Shown here piece by piece: positions 1 to 5,856 of a DNA stretch of 5,856 bases. Location: positions 1-5,856 of the forward strand of contig JBGOZF010000142.1 in NCBI GenBank assembly GCA_041480065.1. Direction: 5' to 3'. The translations under genes and the position numbers were made by a program. The stretch is from Fen-999 sp041480065. Its GTDB lineage: Bacteria > Pseudomonadota > Gammaproteobacteria > Burkholderiales > Rhodocyclaceae. The notes under the pieces were generated by a model. That model saw nothing but the letters and a program-made list of their open reading frames with translations, was not told where the DNA came from and did not search any database. The stretch's first letter is position 1; every line of letters begins with the position of its first letter.

Positions 1-58
1 CATGAAATACGCTGACTTCGTAGCGCCTCAAGCTGGCAAATGCGCCCGCCCCTCCCAT

Positions 59-76
59 CCTCCCCTCGCGGGGAGG
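59..76. repeat. GC-rich hairpin, 7-bp perfect inverted repeat
   Basis: CCTCCCC (59-65) and GGGGAGG (70-76) are perfect inverted repeats around a 4-base loop. No T-run follows on either strand, so it is not a convincing intrinsic terminator. It lies in a gene-free stretch (1-340) beside another palindromic repeat and looks like part of a composite of short intergenic repeats. The family cannot be named from sequence alone. Confidence 0.5.
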
Positions 77-150
77 CTACTGGTCAGCTCGCTGCGCTCG
101 ATCATCACCAGGCGCACTTACCCCCGTGTCTTTCACGCTAACAGCAGTTG

Positions 151-269
151 CACCGCCAAGGACGCAAAGGACGCCAAGGAAAACAAGGCTTCTGATATCT
201 GGGGGTCTTCGCCTTCCCGGTGACACATGCATCGTCTCAAGATCGCCTTCCTTTGCGTCCTTTGCGGTG
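151..269. repeat. Intergenic palindromic repeat with 9-bp tandem units in its arms
   Basis: The left arm has three tandem 9-mers, CGCCAAGGA (154-162), CGCAAAGGA (163-171) and CGCCAAGGA (172-180). The right arm has the complementary unit TCCTTTGCG twice (249-257 and 258-266), followed by GTGAA. Pairing 151-171 with 249-269 gives 20 of 21 complementary bases, the mismatch being at 157. The 77 bases between the arms (172-248) encode nothing recognisable. From memory, repeats rich in CGCAAAGGA/CGCCAAGGA units are common between genes in beta- and gammaproteobacteria. This copy could be a REP/MITE-like element; no transposase, terminal target duplication or flanking insertion sequence is visible. 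It sits downstream of the priA-linked small gene. Confidence 0.65.
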
Positions 270-296
270 AATGAACTGAGGTTTTTGGGTTCAAAC

Positions 297-331
297 GGCC
301 GCCTATGGCTGGTTCATCGCCGGCGGCCGGC
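297..331. repeat. Inverted repeats just downstream of the small conserved gene
   Basis: GGCCGCC (297-303) pairs with GGCGGCC (322-328) across an 18-base loop. Inside and beyond it, GCCGGC occurs twice (319-324 and 326-331) separated by one base. The structure begins about 10 bases after the stop of the minus-strand gene ending at 341. It could stabilise or end that transcript. No U-tract follows on the minus strand, so it is not a standard Rho-independent terminator. Confidence 0.3.
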
Positions 332-340
332 AAGACCTCG

Positions 341-688
341 TCAGAGCTTGATCACGGGGATCGTCTTGTCCTCGTCTTCTCCCAGAAGATCGAGGGCGAC
401 CTGCGAGCGGCGCAGCGAGCGCCTGTGCACCAGCTTGTGCTGGGCCGCCTCGGGCAGATCGGTGAAGCGGATCACGTTCTTTTCGATCAGGGTGTCGATG
501 ATGTCCTCGACGACGCGGATCAGATCCTGGTCGGAACGCGCCAAGGCATCGACGGCGGGTGGTGACGACTGCGCCAAGTAGCTGTGTAACTCCACGGAGT
601 CCTCGGACATCAGTTCCGTTGCCAGCGGACTGCTGTTTGTCGATACCGCAATGATGTTGCCGTCTTCGTCGCGCCCTACGTAAGGCAT
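341..688 (-). CDS. Small conserved protein, 'tryptophan synthase subunit beta like' (function unknown)
   Basis: This encodes 115 residues. It resembles a small protein family, widespread in beta- and gammaproteobacteria as I remember it, that databases commonly label 'tryptophan synthase subunit beta like'. It is far too short for TrpB (about 400 residues) and shows no PLP-binding lysine motif, so the label should not be read as an enzyme activity. Recognisable parts are the N-terminal MPYVGRDEDGNIIAVS, a variable acidic stretch, and the conserved core around residues 48-92 (LARSDQDLIRVVEDIIDTLI, then NVIRFTDLPEAAQHKL and RRSLR). It is probably helical and soluble, with no signal peptide or membrane segment. 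The ATG at 688 is preferred over the upstream one at 880 because AAGGGAG (698-704 on the minus strand) lies 9 bases before it and the family start matches; the extra upstream residues would lie inside priA. It starts 49 bases after the priA stop and is probably co-transcribed with priA. Confidence 0.85.
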   Translation of the reverse strand: MPYVGRDEDGNIIAVSTNSSPLATELMSEDSVELHSYLAQSSPPAVDALARSDQDLIRVVEDIIDTLIEKNVIRFTDLPEAAQHKLVHRRSLRRSQVALDLLGEDEDKTIPVIKL

Positions 689-697
689 TGCTGCGCT

Positions 698-704
698 CTC
701 CCTT
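698..704 (-). promoter_or_regulatory. Shine-Dalgarno site of the small conserved gene
   Basis: AAGGGAG on the minus strand lies 9 bases before the ATG at 688. It decides the start, ruling out the longer reading frame that would begin at 880 inside priA. It is the clearest ribosome binding site in the window; priA, hemE and trkH lack one. Confidence 0.6.
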
Positions 705-737
705 GATGGCTGTGGTGCCAGTGTAGCGCCGGCTTGC

Positions 738-2720
738 TCAGAATTCCAAGGGATCCACGTCCAGGTGCCAGCGCAGATCGTGGGCGGTCTTGAGCGCCCG
801 CAAGGACTCCATCCAGGCGGAAAGAAACTCCTGCAAGGCCGGGCGACTCGCCGACTCGACCAGCAGTTGCGCCCGCTCAAGGTTCTTCAGCTTCGACAAG
901 CGCATGGGCACGGGATCGTAAAGCGTCACGCGTTCGCCAGCCAGCGGCACGGCCGACCGGCGAGCGTCGCCGAGAAACGCCAGCGACTGGTCCATGGCCC
1001 GCGCCTCGGCACGCAACAGGGCCTGGAACGAGAAGGGCGGGAATCCGGCCACCTGCCGCTCGTCGAGTTGCGCCCGCGCGAAGGCGGCGTAGTCGTGCGC
1101 GGCCAGCGCCCGGTAGAGCGGGTGCTCCGGGTGTTCGGTCTGGATCAGGACCTCGCCCGGCAAATCGGCGCGTCCGCTGCGGCCGCCCACCTGCATGAGC
1201 TGGGCGAACAGGCGCTCGGGCGCGCGAAAGTCGGAGGCGAAGAGCGCGGCATCGGCGCCGACCACGCCCACCAGCGTCAGCAGCGGGAAGTCGTGGCCCT
1301 TGGCCATCATCTGGGTGCCGATCAGGATGTCGGCGGCGCCGGCGTGGATGGTCGCCAGCAGCGCCTGCCACTTTTTCGGCGTACTCGCCGAATCGCGATC
1401 GATGCGCAGGATGCGCGCCGCGGGGAAGCGCTCACTCAGCGTTGATTCGAGGCGCTGCGTGCCGCGCCCGAACGGATGGATGTCCAGGTTGCCGCAGTCG
1501 GGGCAGGCCCGCGGTATCGGCGCTTCCAGGCCGCAGTGGTGGCAGCGCAGGCGCTTGTCGGCCAGGTGCACGACGAGATTCGCCGCGCAGCGACGGCAAT
1601 GGGAAATCCAGCCGCAGGCCGGGCAGGCCAGCACCGGCGCATAGCCGCGCCGGTTAAGGAAAACGAGGCTCTGTTCGCCGCGCGCCAGGCGCTCGGCCAG
1701 CGCTGCCAGCAAATCAGCCGAGAGGCCGTCCTGCAGTTTCTCCTTGCGGGTATCGACAGTCCTGACTTCCGGCGGCGCCTCGGCCACGGCGCGGCTGCGC
1801 AACTCCAGCAGGCGATAGCGTCCCGAACCGGCGTGGTGGAAGGTCTCGAGCGACGGCGTGGCCGAGCCGAGGACGATCGGTATGTCGAGCTGCTTGGCCC
1901 GGAACACGGCGACATCGCGCGCCGAGTAGCGCAGACCCTCCTGCTGCTTGAAGGAGGAATCGTGTTCCTCGTCCACCACGATCAGCTTCAGGCGCGGCAA
2001 GGGCATGAAGACGGACAGTCGCGTGCCGAGGATTATGTCGGCATGCCCCTCGAGAGCATCGAGGAAGCCCCTCGCCCGGGCCGCATCGGCAACGCCGCTG
2101 TGGGCCGAAACCACGCGTGCCCCAGGAAAGCGCTCACTTACCCGGCCCTCGAGTTGTGGCGTCAGAGCGATTTCCGGGACCAGCATGAGCGCCTGGCCGT
2201 CGGCCGCGAGAACTGCCTCGATGCTTTGCAGGTAGACCTCGGTCTTGCCGCTCCCGGTAACGCCATGCAGAAGGAAGGTCTCGAAGCCTTCGGCTCCCAC
2301 GATGGCGGTTACTGCAGCCTGTTGGTCCGCGTTCAGCGGTTTCGCGTTCCGGCTTTCGAGTCTGCCGGCGTCATGCTCAGCACTCTTGCGCCGCGGCAGC
2401 TTGCCGCGACGGAGCATCGGCGGCAGGGCGAAGCCGATCACCTGACCAAGGGGATGCTGGTAATAGCGGGCGCAGAACTCGCACAACGCCAGCCACTGCT
2501 GCGGCAGCGCGGGCATGTCGCGCAAGATTGTTTCGACGGGTCTGAGCTTCTCGGGCGCTAGGTCGCTGATCTGCGTGATCGCCAGAATCAATCCGACCTT
2601 GGAGCCTGACCCGAACGGCACCACCGCGCGCCTGCCGATATCGGCCGCCGAAGCATCCTCTGCCTCATAGTCGAATGGCCGGGGCAAGGGAACATCAAGG
2701 GCGACTCTAACGATGGTCAT
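738..2720 (-). CDS. priA: Primosomal protein N' (replication restart helicase PriA)
   Basis: PriA is a superfamily 2 DNA helicase that recognises abandoned replication forks and loads the replicative helicase through PriB/DnaT or PriC. It is 660 residues; E. coli PriA is 732. The N-terminal DNA-binding domain covers about residues 1-105 (MTIVRVALDVPLPRPFDYE). Helicase motifs are Walker A GVTGSGKT (153-160), DEEH (250-253), GSATPS (285-290), GTQMMAKGHDFP (468-479) and motif VI QVGGRSGR (510-517). The eight zinc cysteines of the primosome zinc domain are all present (366, 369, 375, 378, 393, 396, 406, 409). The C-terminal domain follows to residue 660. Only about 30 residues separate the end of the N-terminal domain (LPPMLRRG) from the helicase start (LNADQQAAV), where E. 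coli has a winged-helix domain, so that domain appears absent. The ATG at 2720 matches the family start but has no Shine-Dalgarno sequence and follows a palindrome. The small gene downstream is probably in the same operon. Confidence 0.98.
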   Translation of the reverse strand: MTIVRVALDVPLPRPFDYEAEDASAADIGRRAVVPFGSGSKVGLILAITQISDLAPEKLRPVETILRDMPALPQQWLALCEFCARYYQHPLGQVIGFALPPMLRRGKLPRRKSAEHDAGRLESRNAKPLNADQQAAVTAIVGAEGFETFLLHGVTGSGKTEVYLQSIEAVLAADGQALMLVPEIALTPQLEGRVSERFPGARVVSAHSGVADAARARGFLDALEGHADIILGTRLSVFMPLPRLKLIVVDEEHDSSFKQQEGLRYSARDVAVFRAKQLDIPIVLGSATPSLETFHHAGSGRYRLLELRSRAVAEAPPEVRTVDTRKEKLQDGLSADLLAALAERLARGEQSLVFLNRRGYAPVLACPACGWISHCRRCAANLVVHLADKRLRCHHCGLEAPIPRACPDCGNLDIHPFGRGTQRLESTLSERFPAARILRIDRDSASTPKKWQALLATIHAGAADILIGTQMMAKGHDFPLLTLVGVVGADAALFASDFRAPERLFAQLMQVGGRSGRADLPGEVLIQTEHPEHPLYRALAAHDYAAFARAQLDERQVAGFPPFSFQALLRAEARAMDQSLAFLGDARRSAVPLAGERVTLYDPVPMRLSKLKNLERAQLLVESASRPALQEFLSAWMESLRALKTAHDLRWHLDVDPLEF

Positions 2721-2724
2721 GGAG

Positions 2725-2740
2725 GATCAAGGGCTTGATC
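2725..2740. promoter_or_regulatory. Perfect 16-bp palindrome immediately before the priA start
   Basis: GATCAAG and CTTGATC are perfect inverted repeats separated by GG. The palindrome ends 4 bases before the priA ATG, occupying the place where a Shine-Dalgarno sequence is expected, and no purine-rich site is seen there. In RNA it could fold as a 6-bp stem with a 4-base loop. In DNA it could be an operator for a dimeric regulator. It also carries two GATC sites (2725-2728, 2737-2740). Its role is inference only. Confidence 0.35.
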
Positions 2741-2802
2741 GCTGAAGCTCGATTCGACTTCGCTTTACCGAATTAACGTATTGCACCGACAGGGATTTTT
2801 TC

Positions 2803-2837
2803 TTACCCACAGATTCTGTGGATAAATTTGTGAGTAA
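2803..2837. promoter_or_regulatory. Cluster of three DnaA-box-like 9-mers, two in an inverted pair
   Basis: The consensus DnaA box is TTATCCACA. TGTGGATAA (2817-2825) is its exact reverse complement. TTACCCACA (2803-2811) differs by one base and faces it, so 2803-2825 forms an 11+1+11 palindrome with one mismatch; the central 15 bases (2807-2821) are perfect. TGTGAGTAA (2829-2837) is a weaker box (two mismatches) in the same orientation as the perfect one, starting 12 bases later. The segment is AT-rich and lies about 80 bases upstream of priA. It could be part of a replication origin, a DnaA-titrating or regenerating site, or DnaA control of priA. The palindrome might instead serve another dimeric regulator. 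Confidence 0.55.
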
Positions 2838-2993
2838 CAAATGCGGCTAGAAGCTAAATGGCGAAGTCTTAATGGAAGCTTAACCTCTGCAAAGTATTAG
2901 CAATGACAAAAACCGACCAGAAAACATATAGTTATCATATCCCGGGGCGATTTCGGCGGTCTTCACGGCGACTCGCAGGGTTTCCCTTCAAAC

Positions 2994-3002
2994 TGTGTAT
3001 AA
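2994..3002 (-). promoter_or_regulatory. Fourth DnaA-box-like site
   Basis: TGTGTATAA is the reverse complement of TTATACACA, which fits the relaxed DnaA-box consensus TTWTNCACA. It lies about 160 bases from the main cluster, on the hemE side of the AT-rich segment, in the same orientation as the perfect box. A TTGACA (minus strand, 3014-3009) sits next to it, but no -10 element is found at a suitable distance. Confidence 0.4.
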
Positions 3003-3163
3003 GTCGCTTGTCAACCCCTCCCGGCAAGCCTTGCGGCAGCAGCGTCCCGGGGCGAACCACCTGCCATGCCGCCCGCCGTGAGACAAACCGAAGTGCATAT
3101 CCGCTAAGCCTGATTCGGACGCCCGCGGCGACGGGCCACCTGGCATCTCTTGACGCCAGCGTG

Positions 3164-4249
3164 CTATGCAGTCGGGCCGCCGTGGAATCCGCGGCTGTAT
3201 TGCCGAATCGTGTCGACCAGGACGGAAACGTTCTCCGGTGGCGTGTATTGGGAGATGCCATGCCCGAGATTGAAGACGTGGCCGCTGCCGGCACTGTGGG
3301 TGCCAAAACTGTCGAGCACCCTGCGCGCCTGCCTGGTAACCCCCTCGGGCGAGGCAAACAGGGCCATGGGGTCGAGATTGCCTTGCAGGGCGACCCGATC
3401 GCCGACCCGACGACGCGCTTCGCCGAGATCGACCGTCCAGTCCAGACCGACAGCGTCCACGCCGGTCGCCGCGATGTCCTCGAGCCACAGCCCGCCGCCC
3501 TTGGTGAAGATGATGGACGGTACGCGCTCGCCGTCGTGCACCTTGATCAGGCTGTCGACGATGCGCTGCATGTAGGCGAGCGAAAACTCACGGTAGGCCC
3601 AGCCAGGCAGGACGCCACCCCAGGTGTCGAAGATCATCACCGCCTGGGCGCCCGATTCGATCTGGGCGTTGAGGTAGTCGGTGACCGCCGTCGTCGTCGT
3701 CTCGAGAACCCGATGCAGCAGGTCTGGCCGATCGTAGAGCATGGTCTTGACGGTGCGGAAGTCGTCGGAGCCACCGCCTTCGATCATGTAGCAGGCCAGG
3801 GTGTAAGGGCTGCCGGAGAATCCGATCAGCGGCACCGAGTTGTCGAGCGCCCGGCGTATCTCGGCCACGGCGTCCATGACGTAGCGCAGATGCACATTGG
3901 GATCGGGCGCCGCGAGATCCCTGATTTCCCATTCCTCCCGCAACGGCCTCTCGAACTTCGGACCCTCGCCTTCGGCGAAGTAGAGCCCCAGGCCCATAGC
4001 GTCCGGTACGGTCAGGATGTCGGAGAATAGGATGGCGGCATCGAGCGGAAAGCGGGCCAGCGGTTGCAGGGTCACTTCGCAGGCCAGCGTCGGCGATTTG
4101 CAAAGATTGAGGAAACTGCCGGCACGCTTGCGCGTCTCGCAGTATTCCGGCAGGTAGCGGCCGGCCTGGCGCATCAGCCAGGTGGGCGTGTACTCGACGG
4201 GCTGGCGCAGCAGCGCGCGCAGGAAGGTATCGTTGGTGGGGCGGGTCAT
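3164..4249 (-). CDS. hemE: Uroporphyrinogen III decarboxylase
   Basis: HemE removes the four acetate carboxyl groups of uroporphyrinogen III to give coproporphyrinogen III, a cytosolic step of haem synthesis that needs no cofactor. It is 361 residues, close to the usual 350-360. Both family signatures are intact: PTWLMRQAGRYLPEY (22-36) and GFSGSPYTLACYMIEGG (143-159). By comparison with the human enzyme, the substrate-binding residues map to Arg27, Arg31, Asp77 (in FSDIL), Tyr154 and His330 (in FNLGHGI). The protein is therefore expected to be active. The ATG at 4249 gives the typical N-terminus (NDTFLRALLRQPVEYTP), though no Shine-Dalgarno sequence precedes it. It starts 33 bases after the trkH stop, with no terminator between, so it may be co-transcribed with trkAH. 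The run ETTTT (183-187), encoded by four ACG codons, is compositionally odd but does not lengthen the protein. Confidence 0.98.
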   Translation of the reverse strand: MTRPTNDTFLRALLRQPVEYTPTWLMRQAGRYLPEYCETRKRAGSFLNLCKSPTLACEVTLQPLARFPLDAAILFSDILTVPDAMGLGLYFAEGEGPKFERPLREEWEIRDLAAPDPNVHLRYVMDAVAEIRRALDNSVPLIGFSGSPYTLACYMIEGGGSDDFRTVKTMLYDRPDLLHRVLETTTTAVTDYLNAQIESGAQAVMIFDTWGGVLPGWAYREFSLAYMQRIVDSLIKVHDGERVPSIIFTKGGGLWLEDIAATGVDAVGLDWTVDLGEARRRVGDRVALQGNLDPMALFASPEGVTRQARRVLDSFGTHSAGSGHVFNLGHGISQYTPPENVSVLVDTIRQYSRGFHGGPTA

Positions 4250-4282
4250 GGTGGCCGGATCGTTGTTGAGCGCCGGATTATC

Positions 4283-5743
4283 TCACCGACGCCAGAAGGC
4301 CGGGGTAAAGAGCACCACGACCGACAACACCTCCAGGCGGCCGAGCAGCATGGCGAGGCTGCAAACCCAGGTCTGGAAGTCGGTCAGCGCCTGGTAGTTC
4401 TGCGCCGGGCCGACAACGTTGAGGCCGGGGCCGGCGTTGTTGATGCAGGCGATGATGGCGCTGAACGACGACGTGAAGTCGAGCCCGCTGGCGACCAGGA
4501 AGAAAGTCAGTTCGCAGACCGCGAGAATGTAGAGGAATATGAAACCCAGCACGGCGGTGGCGATGTTCGGCGGAATCGTGGTGCCGCCGATTCGCACCGG
4601 CGCCACGATGGCCGGATGTACCAGGCGCTTCAACTCGACTTCGCCCTGGCGGGCAAGGATCAGCGTGCGGATCATCTTGATGCCGCCGCCGGTGGAACCC
4701 GAACTGACCGAAATGCAGGACAGGAAGAGCATCCACAGCGGTACAAAGGCCGGCCATTTGTCGTAGTCGACACTGGCAAAGCCGCAATCGGTGGCGATCG
4801 AGACCAGGTTGAACGCGACGTGGCGCAGCGCGGTCGGAAACTCATGGTAGGTTCCAGCCAGCCACAGATATACCGAGCACACCAGAACCGACGAGGCAAC
4901 CAGGGCGACAAAAGCCTTGGCTTCGGCATCGCGCCAATAAGCCTTGAGCGACCTGCCCTGCCAGGCGATGAAATGCGTGGCGAAGTTCATGCCGGCGATC
5001 ATCATGAAGATGATCAGCACCAGTTCGATCGCCGGCGAATCGAACTTGCCGACCGAAGCGTCGTAGGTCGAGAAGCCGCCCAGCGAGAGCGCCGCGAAGG
5101 CATGGCAGACGGCATCGAGCCAGCTCATGCCCACCGCCTTGAGCGAAAGTATGCATGCCACCGTGATGCCGAAATACACCAGCCACAGCGCCTTGGCGGT
5201 GTCAGCGATACGCGCCGTCAGCTTGGCGTCCTTCATCGGCCCCGGGGTCTCGGCCTTGTAAAGCTGCATGCCACCGACACCAAGGAGAGGCAGGATCGCC
5301 ACAGCGAGGACGATGATGCCCATGCCGCCCAGCCAGTTGAGTTCGTGGCGCCAGAGGTTCACCGCCGGCGGCAGCCCATCGAGTCCGACCAGGACGGTGG
5401 CGCCGGTGGTGGTGAGGCCGGACATGGTTTCGAAGAATGCGTCGGTGAAGGAAAGACCGTCGATCACCAGCATCAGCGGCAGCGTGGCGATGGCGGCCAT
5501 GAGCACCCAGGCCATCGTCACCAGCAGGAAGCCGTCGCGCGGGCGCAATTCGCGCTTATGTCGCAGCGTCACCAGCCAGAGCACGAATCCTGCGCCGAAG
5601 GCCATGGCCATGGCAGCGACGAAGTCGACGGCGGTGCCGTCAGCGTAGATCATCGAGGCCAGGATCGGCATCAGGTAGGTGACGCTGAACACCATAAGCA
5701 TCAGACCGAGAACCCGACTGACCGGCAGCAGGCGGTACAACAT
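4283..5743 (-). CDS. trkH: Trk potassium uptake system membrane subunit TrkH
   Basis: TrkH is the inner-membrane channel-like subunit of the Trk system, which imports potassium and is gated by cytosolic TrkA. The protein is 486 residues, the normal length for the family. It is strongly hydrophobic throughout and folds as four membrane-pore-membrane repeats. The four selectivity-filter loops are visible: TTTGAT (111-116), LGGFST (221-226), TDCGFAS (318-324) and NNAGPGL (435-441). The intramembrane gating loop region SVSSGSTGGGIK (345-356) and the conserved C-terminus LGRLEVLSVVVLFTPAFW (467-484) are also present. All filter glycines are retained, so it should conduct potassium. The ATG at 5743 overlaps the trkA stop by one base (TGATG) and has no Shine-Dalgarno sequence, pointing to translational coupling with trkA. 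The VTxxMG-type third loop is TDCGFAS, not the textbook ATCGFST; this looks like ordinary family variation. Confidence 0.97.
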   Translation of the reverse strand: MLYRLLPVSRVLGLMLMVFSVTYLMPILASMIYADGTAVDFVAAMAMAFGAGFVLWLVTLRHKRELRPRDGFLLVTMAWVLMAAIATLPLMLVIDGLSFTDAFFETMSGLTTTGATVLVGLDGLPPAVNLWRHELNWLGGMGIIVLAVAILPLLGVGGMQLYKAETPGPMKDAKLTARIADTAKALWLVYFGITVACILSLKAVGMSWLDAVCHAFAALSLGGFSTYDASVGKFDSPAIELVLIIFMMIAGMNFATHFIAWQGRSLKAYWRDAEAKAFVALVASSVLVCSVYLWLAGTYHEFPTALRHVAFNLVSIATDCGFASVDYDKWPAFVPLWMLFLSCISVSSGSTGGGIKMIRTLILARQGEVELKRLVHPAIVAPVRIGGTTIPPNIATAVLGFIFLYILAVCELTFFLVASGLDFTSSFSAIIACINNAGPGLNVVGPAQNYQALTDFQTWVCSLAMLLGRLEVLSVVVLFTPAFWRR

Positions 5744-5856
5744 CAGAAGTAGGCCGCGCCGACCTGGAACAGCTTCTCGACCTCATGCACCAGGCGCTTG
5801 CGGACGCAGAAGACGATGACGTGGTCGCCGTCCTCGATCACGGTGTCGTGATGGGG
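5743..5856 (-). CDS. trkA: Trk system potassium uptake regulatory protein TrkA (C-terminal end, partial)
   Basis: Only the last 37 residues lie in the window; the gene continues past the right edge. TrkA is a peripheral cytosolic protein with two NAD-binding RCK_N domains, each followed by an RCK_C (TrkA_C) domain; it forms a ring under TrkH and gates it according to nucleotide binding. The visible part reads HHDTVIEDGDHVIVFCVRKR and ends EKLFQVGAAYF, matching the end of the second TrkA_C domain (the 'I.DGDHVIVF' strand) and the typical TrkA tail. The TGA stop (5745-5743) shares its last base with the trkH ATG. Subunit and channel are made from one transcript, consistent with their working as one complex. 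Confidence 0.93.
   Translation of the reverse strand, partial: PHHDTVIEDGDHVIVFCVRKRLVHEVEKLFQVGAAYF

Larger units (their letters stand above)
2721..3163. other. 443-bp intergenic region between hemE and priA
   Basis: No coding sequence is supported here; open frames crossing it are extensions of antisense or shifted frames of hemE. About 2750-2940 is markedly AT-rich compared with the genes on either side, and 2940-3163 returns to high GC. It contains a cluster of DnaA-box-like sequences, GAAGCT three times (2744, 2850, 2875), and an 11-base direct repeat TCCCGGGGCGA (2940-2950 and 3045-3055). Short GC hairpins near the hemE end (3121-3136, GCCCG/CGGGC; 3140-3159, CTGGC/GCCAG) lack T-runs. 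The priA promoter must lie here if priA is not read from hemE, but no good -35/-10 pair was found; a TATGAT-like element on the minus strand (2934-2939) lacks a matching -35. Confidence 0.6.

Noticed and set aside
1..3. ATG on the minus strand at the extreme left edge, possibly a gene start
   Set aside because: Only the start triplet would be in the window, and no convincing ribosome binding site precedes it.
126..581. 151-residue plus-strand open frame across the left repeats and the small gene
   Set aside because: It spans palindromic repeats and lies antisense to the conserved 115-residue gene; its Ser/Arg-rich composition is typical of noise.
1476..2561. 361-residue plus-strand open frame opposite priA
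   Set aside because: Antisense shadow of the PriA helicase core, with no family resemblance and no ribosome binding site.
2903..2932. Plus-strand promoter-like pair ATGACA - 18 bases - TATAGT
   Set aside because: The -35 element is weak, AT-rich DNA gives such matches readily, and no plus-strand gene or RNA lies downstream; it would only read antisense to hemE.
3121..3159. Possible intrinsic terminator after hemE
   Set aside because: The two hairpins have only 5-bp stems and no T-tract on the minus strand.
2903..4030. 375-residue plus-strand open frame running from the intergenic region into hemE
   Set aside because: Most of it is antisense to HemE, whose signatures are complete on the other strand; the intergenic part has no protein-like features.
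4064..5752. 562-residue plus-strand open frame opposite trkH and the start of hemE
   Set aside because: It is antisense to two clearly identified genes, is rich in His, Gln, Arg, Asp and Glu as expected for a shadow of a hydrophobic protein in GC-rich DNA, and shows no recognisable domain.

Overview
The window is GC-rich, tightly packed and transcribed from the minus strand throughout. It carries the end of trkA, then trkH, hemE, priA and a small conserved gene, in that transcriptional order (right to left). The sequence types of PriA, HemE and TrkH, the GC content and the gene order suggest a betaproteobacterium, perhaps a Rhodocyclales-like one. That placement is from memory of the families and gene neighbourhoods; no database was searched.

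Layout from right to left. 5856-5743 is the last 37 residues of TrkA, the NAD-binding regulatory subunit of the Trk potassium uptake system. Its stop overlaps the trkH start by one base (TGATG), so the two are probably translationally coupled. trkH (5743-4283) encodes the membrane channel subunit, with all four selectivity-filter loops readable. After 33 bases comes hemE (4249-3164), uroporphyrinogen decarboxylase, which may be read through from trkAH. A 443-base gap (3163-2721) follows, the only large intergenic region between genes. Its priA-proximal half is clearly more AT-rich than the flanking genes, and it holds several DnaA-box-like 9-mers, two of them in a near-perfect inverted pair. 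priA (2720-738), the replication-restart helicase, follows and is preceded by a perfect palindrome where a ribosome binding site would normally sit. A 115-residue conserved protein, usually mislabelled 'tryptophan synthase subunit beta like', lies 49 bases downstream of priA (688-341). The remaining 340 bases at the left edge hold no gene but contain palindromic intergenic repeats.

The genes are housekeeping: potassium uptake, haem synthesis and replication restart. No defence system, mobile-element gene, CRISPR array or RNA gene was seen. The parts most worth a second look are the DnaA-box cluster between hemE and priA, a PriA that seems to lack the winged-helix domain, and the repeat element at the left end.
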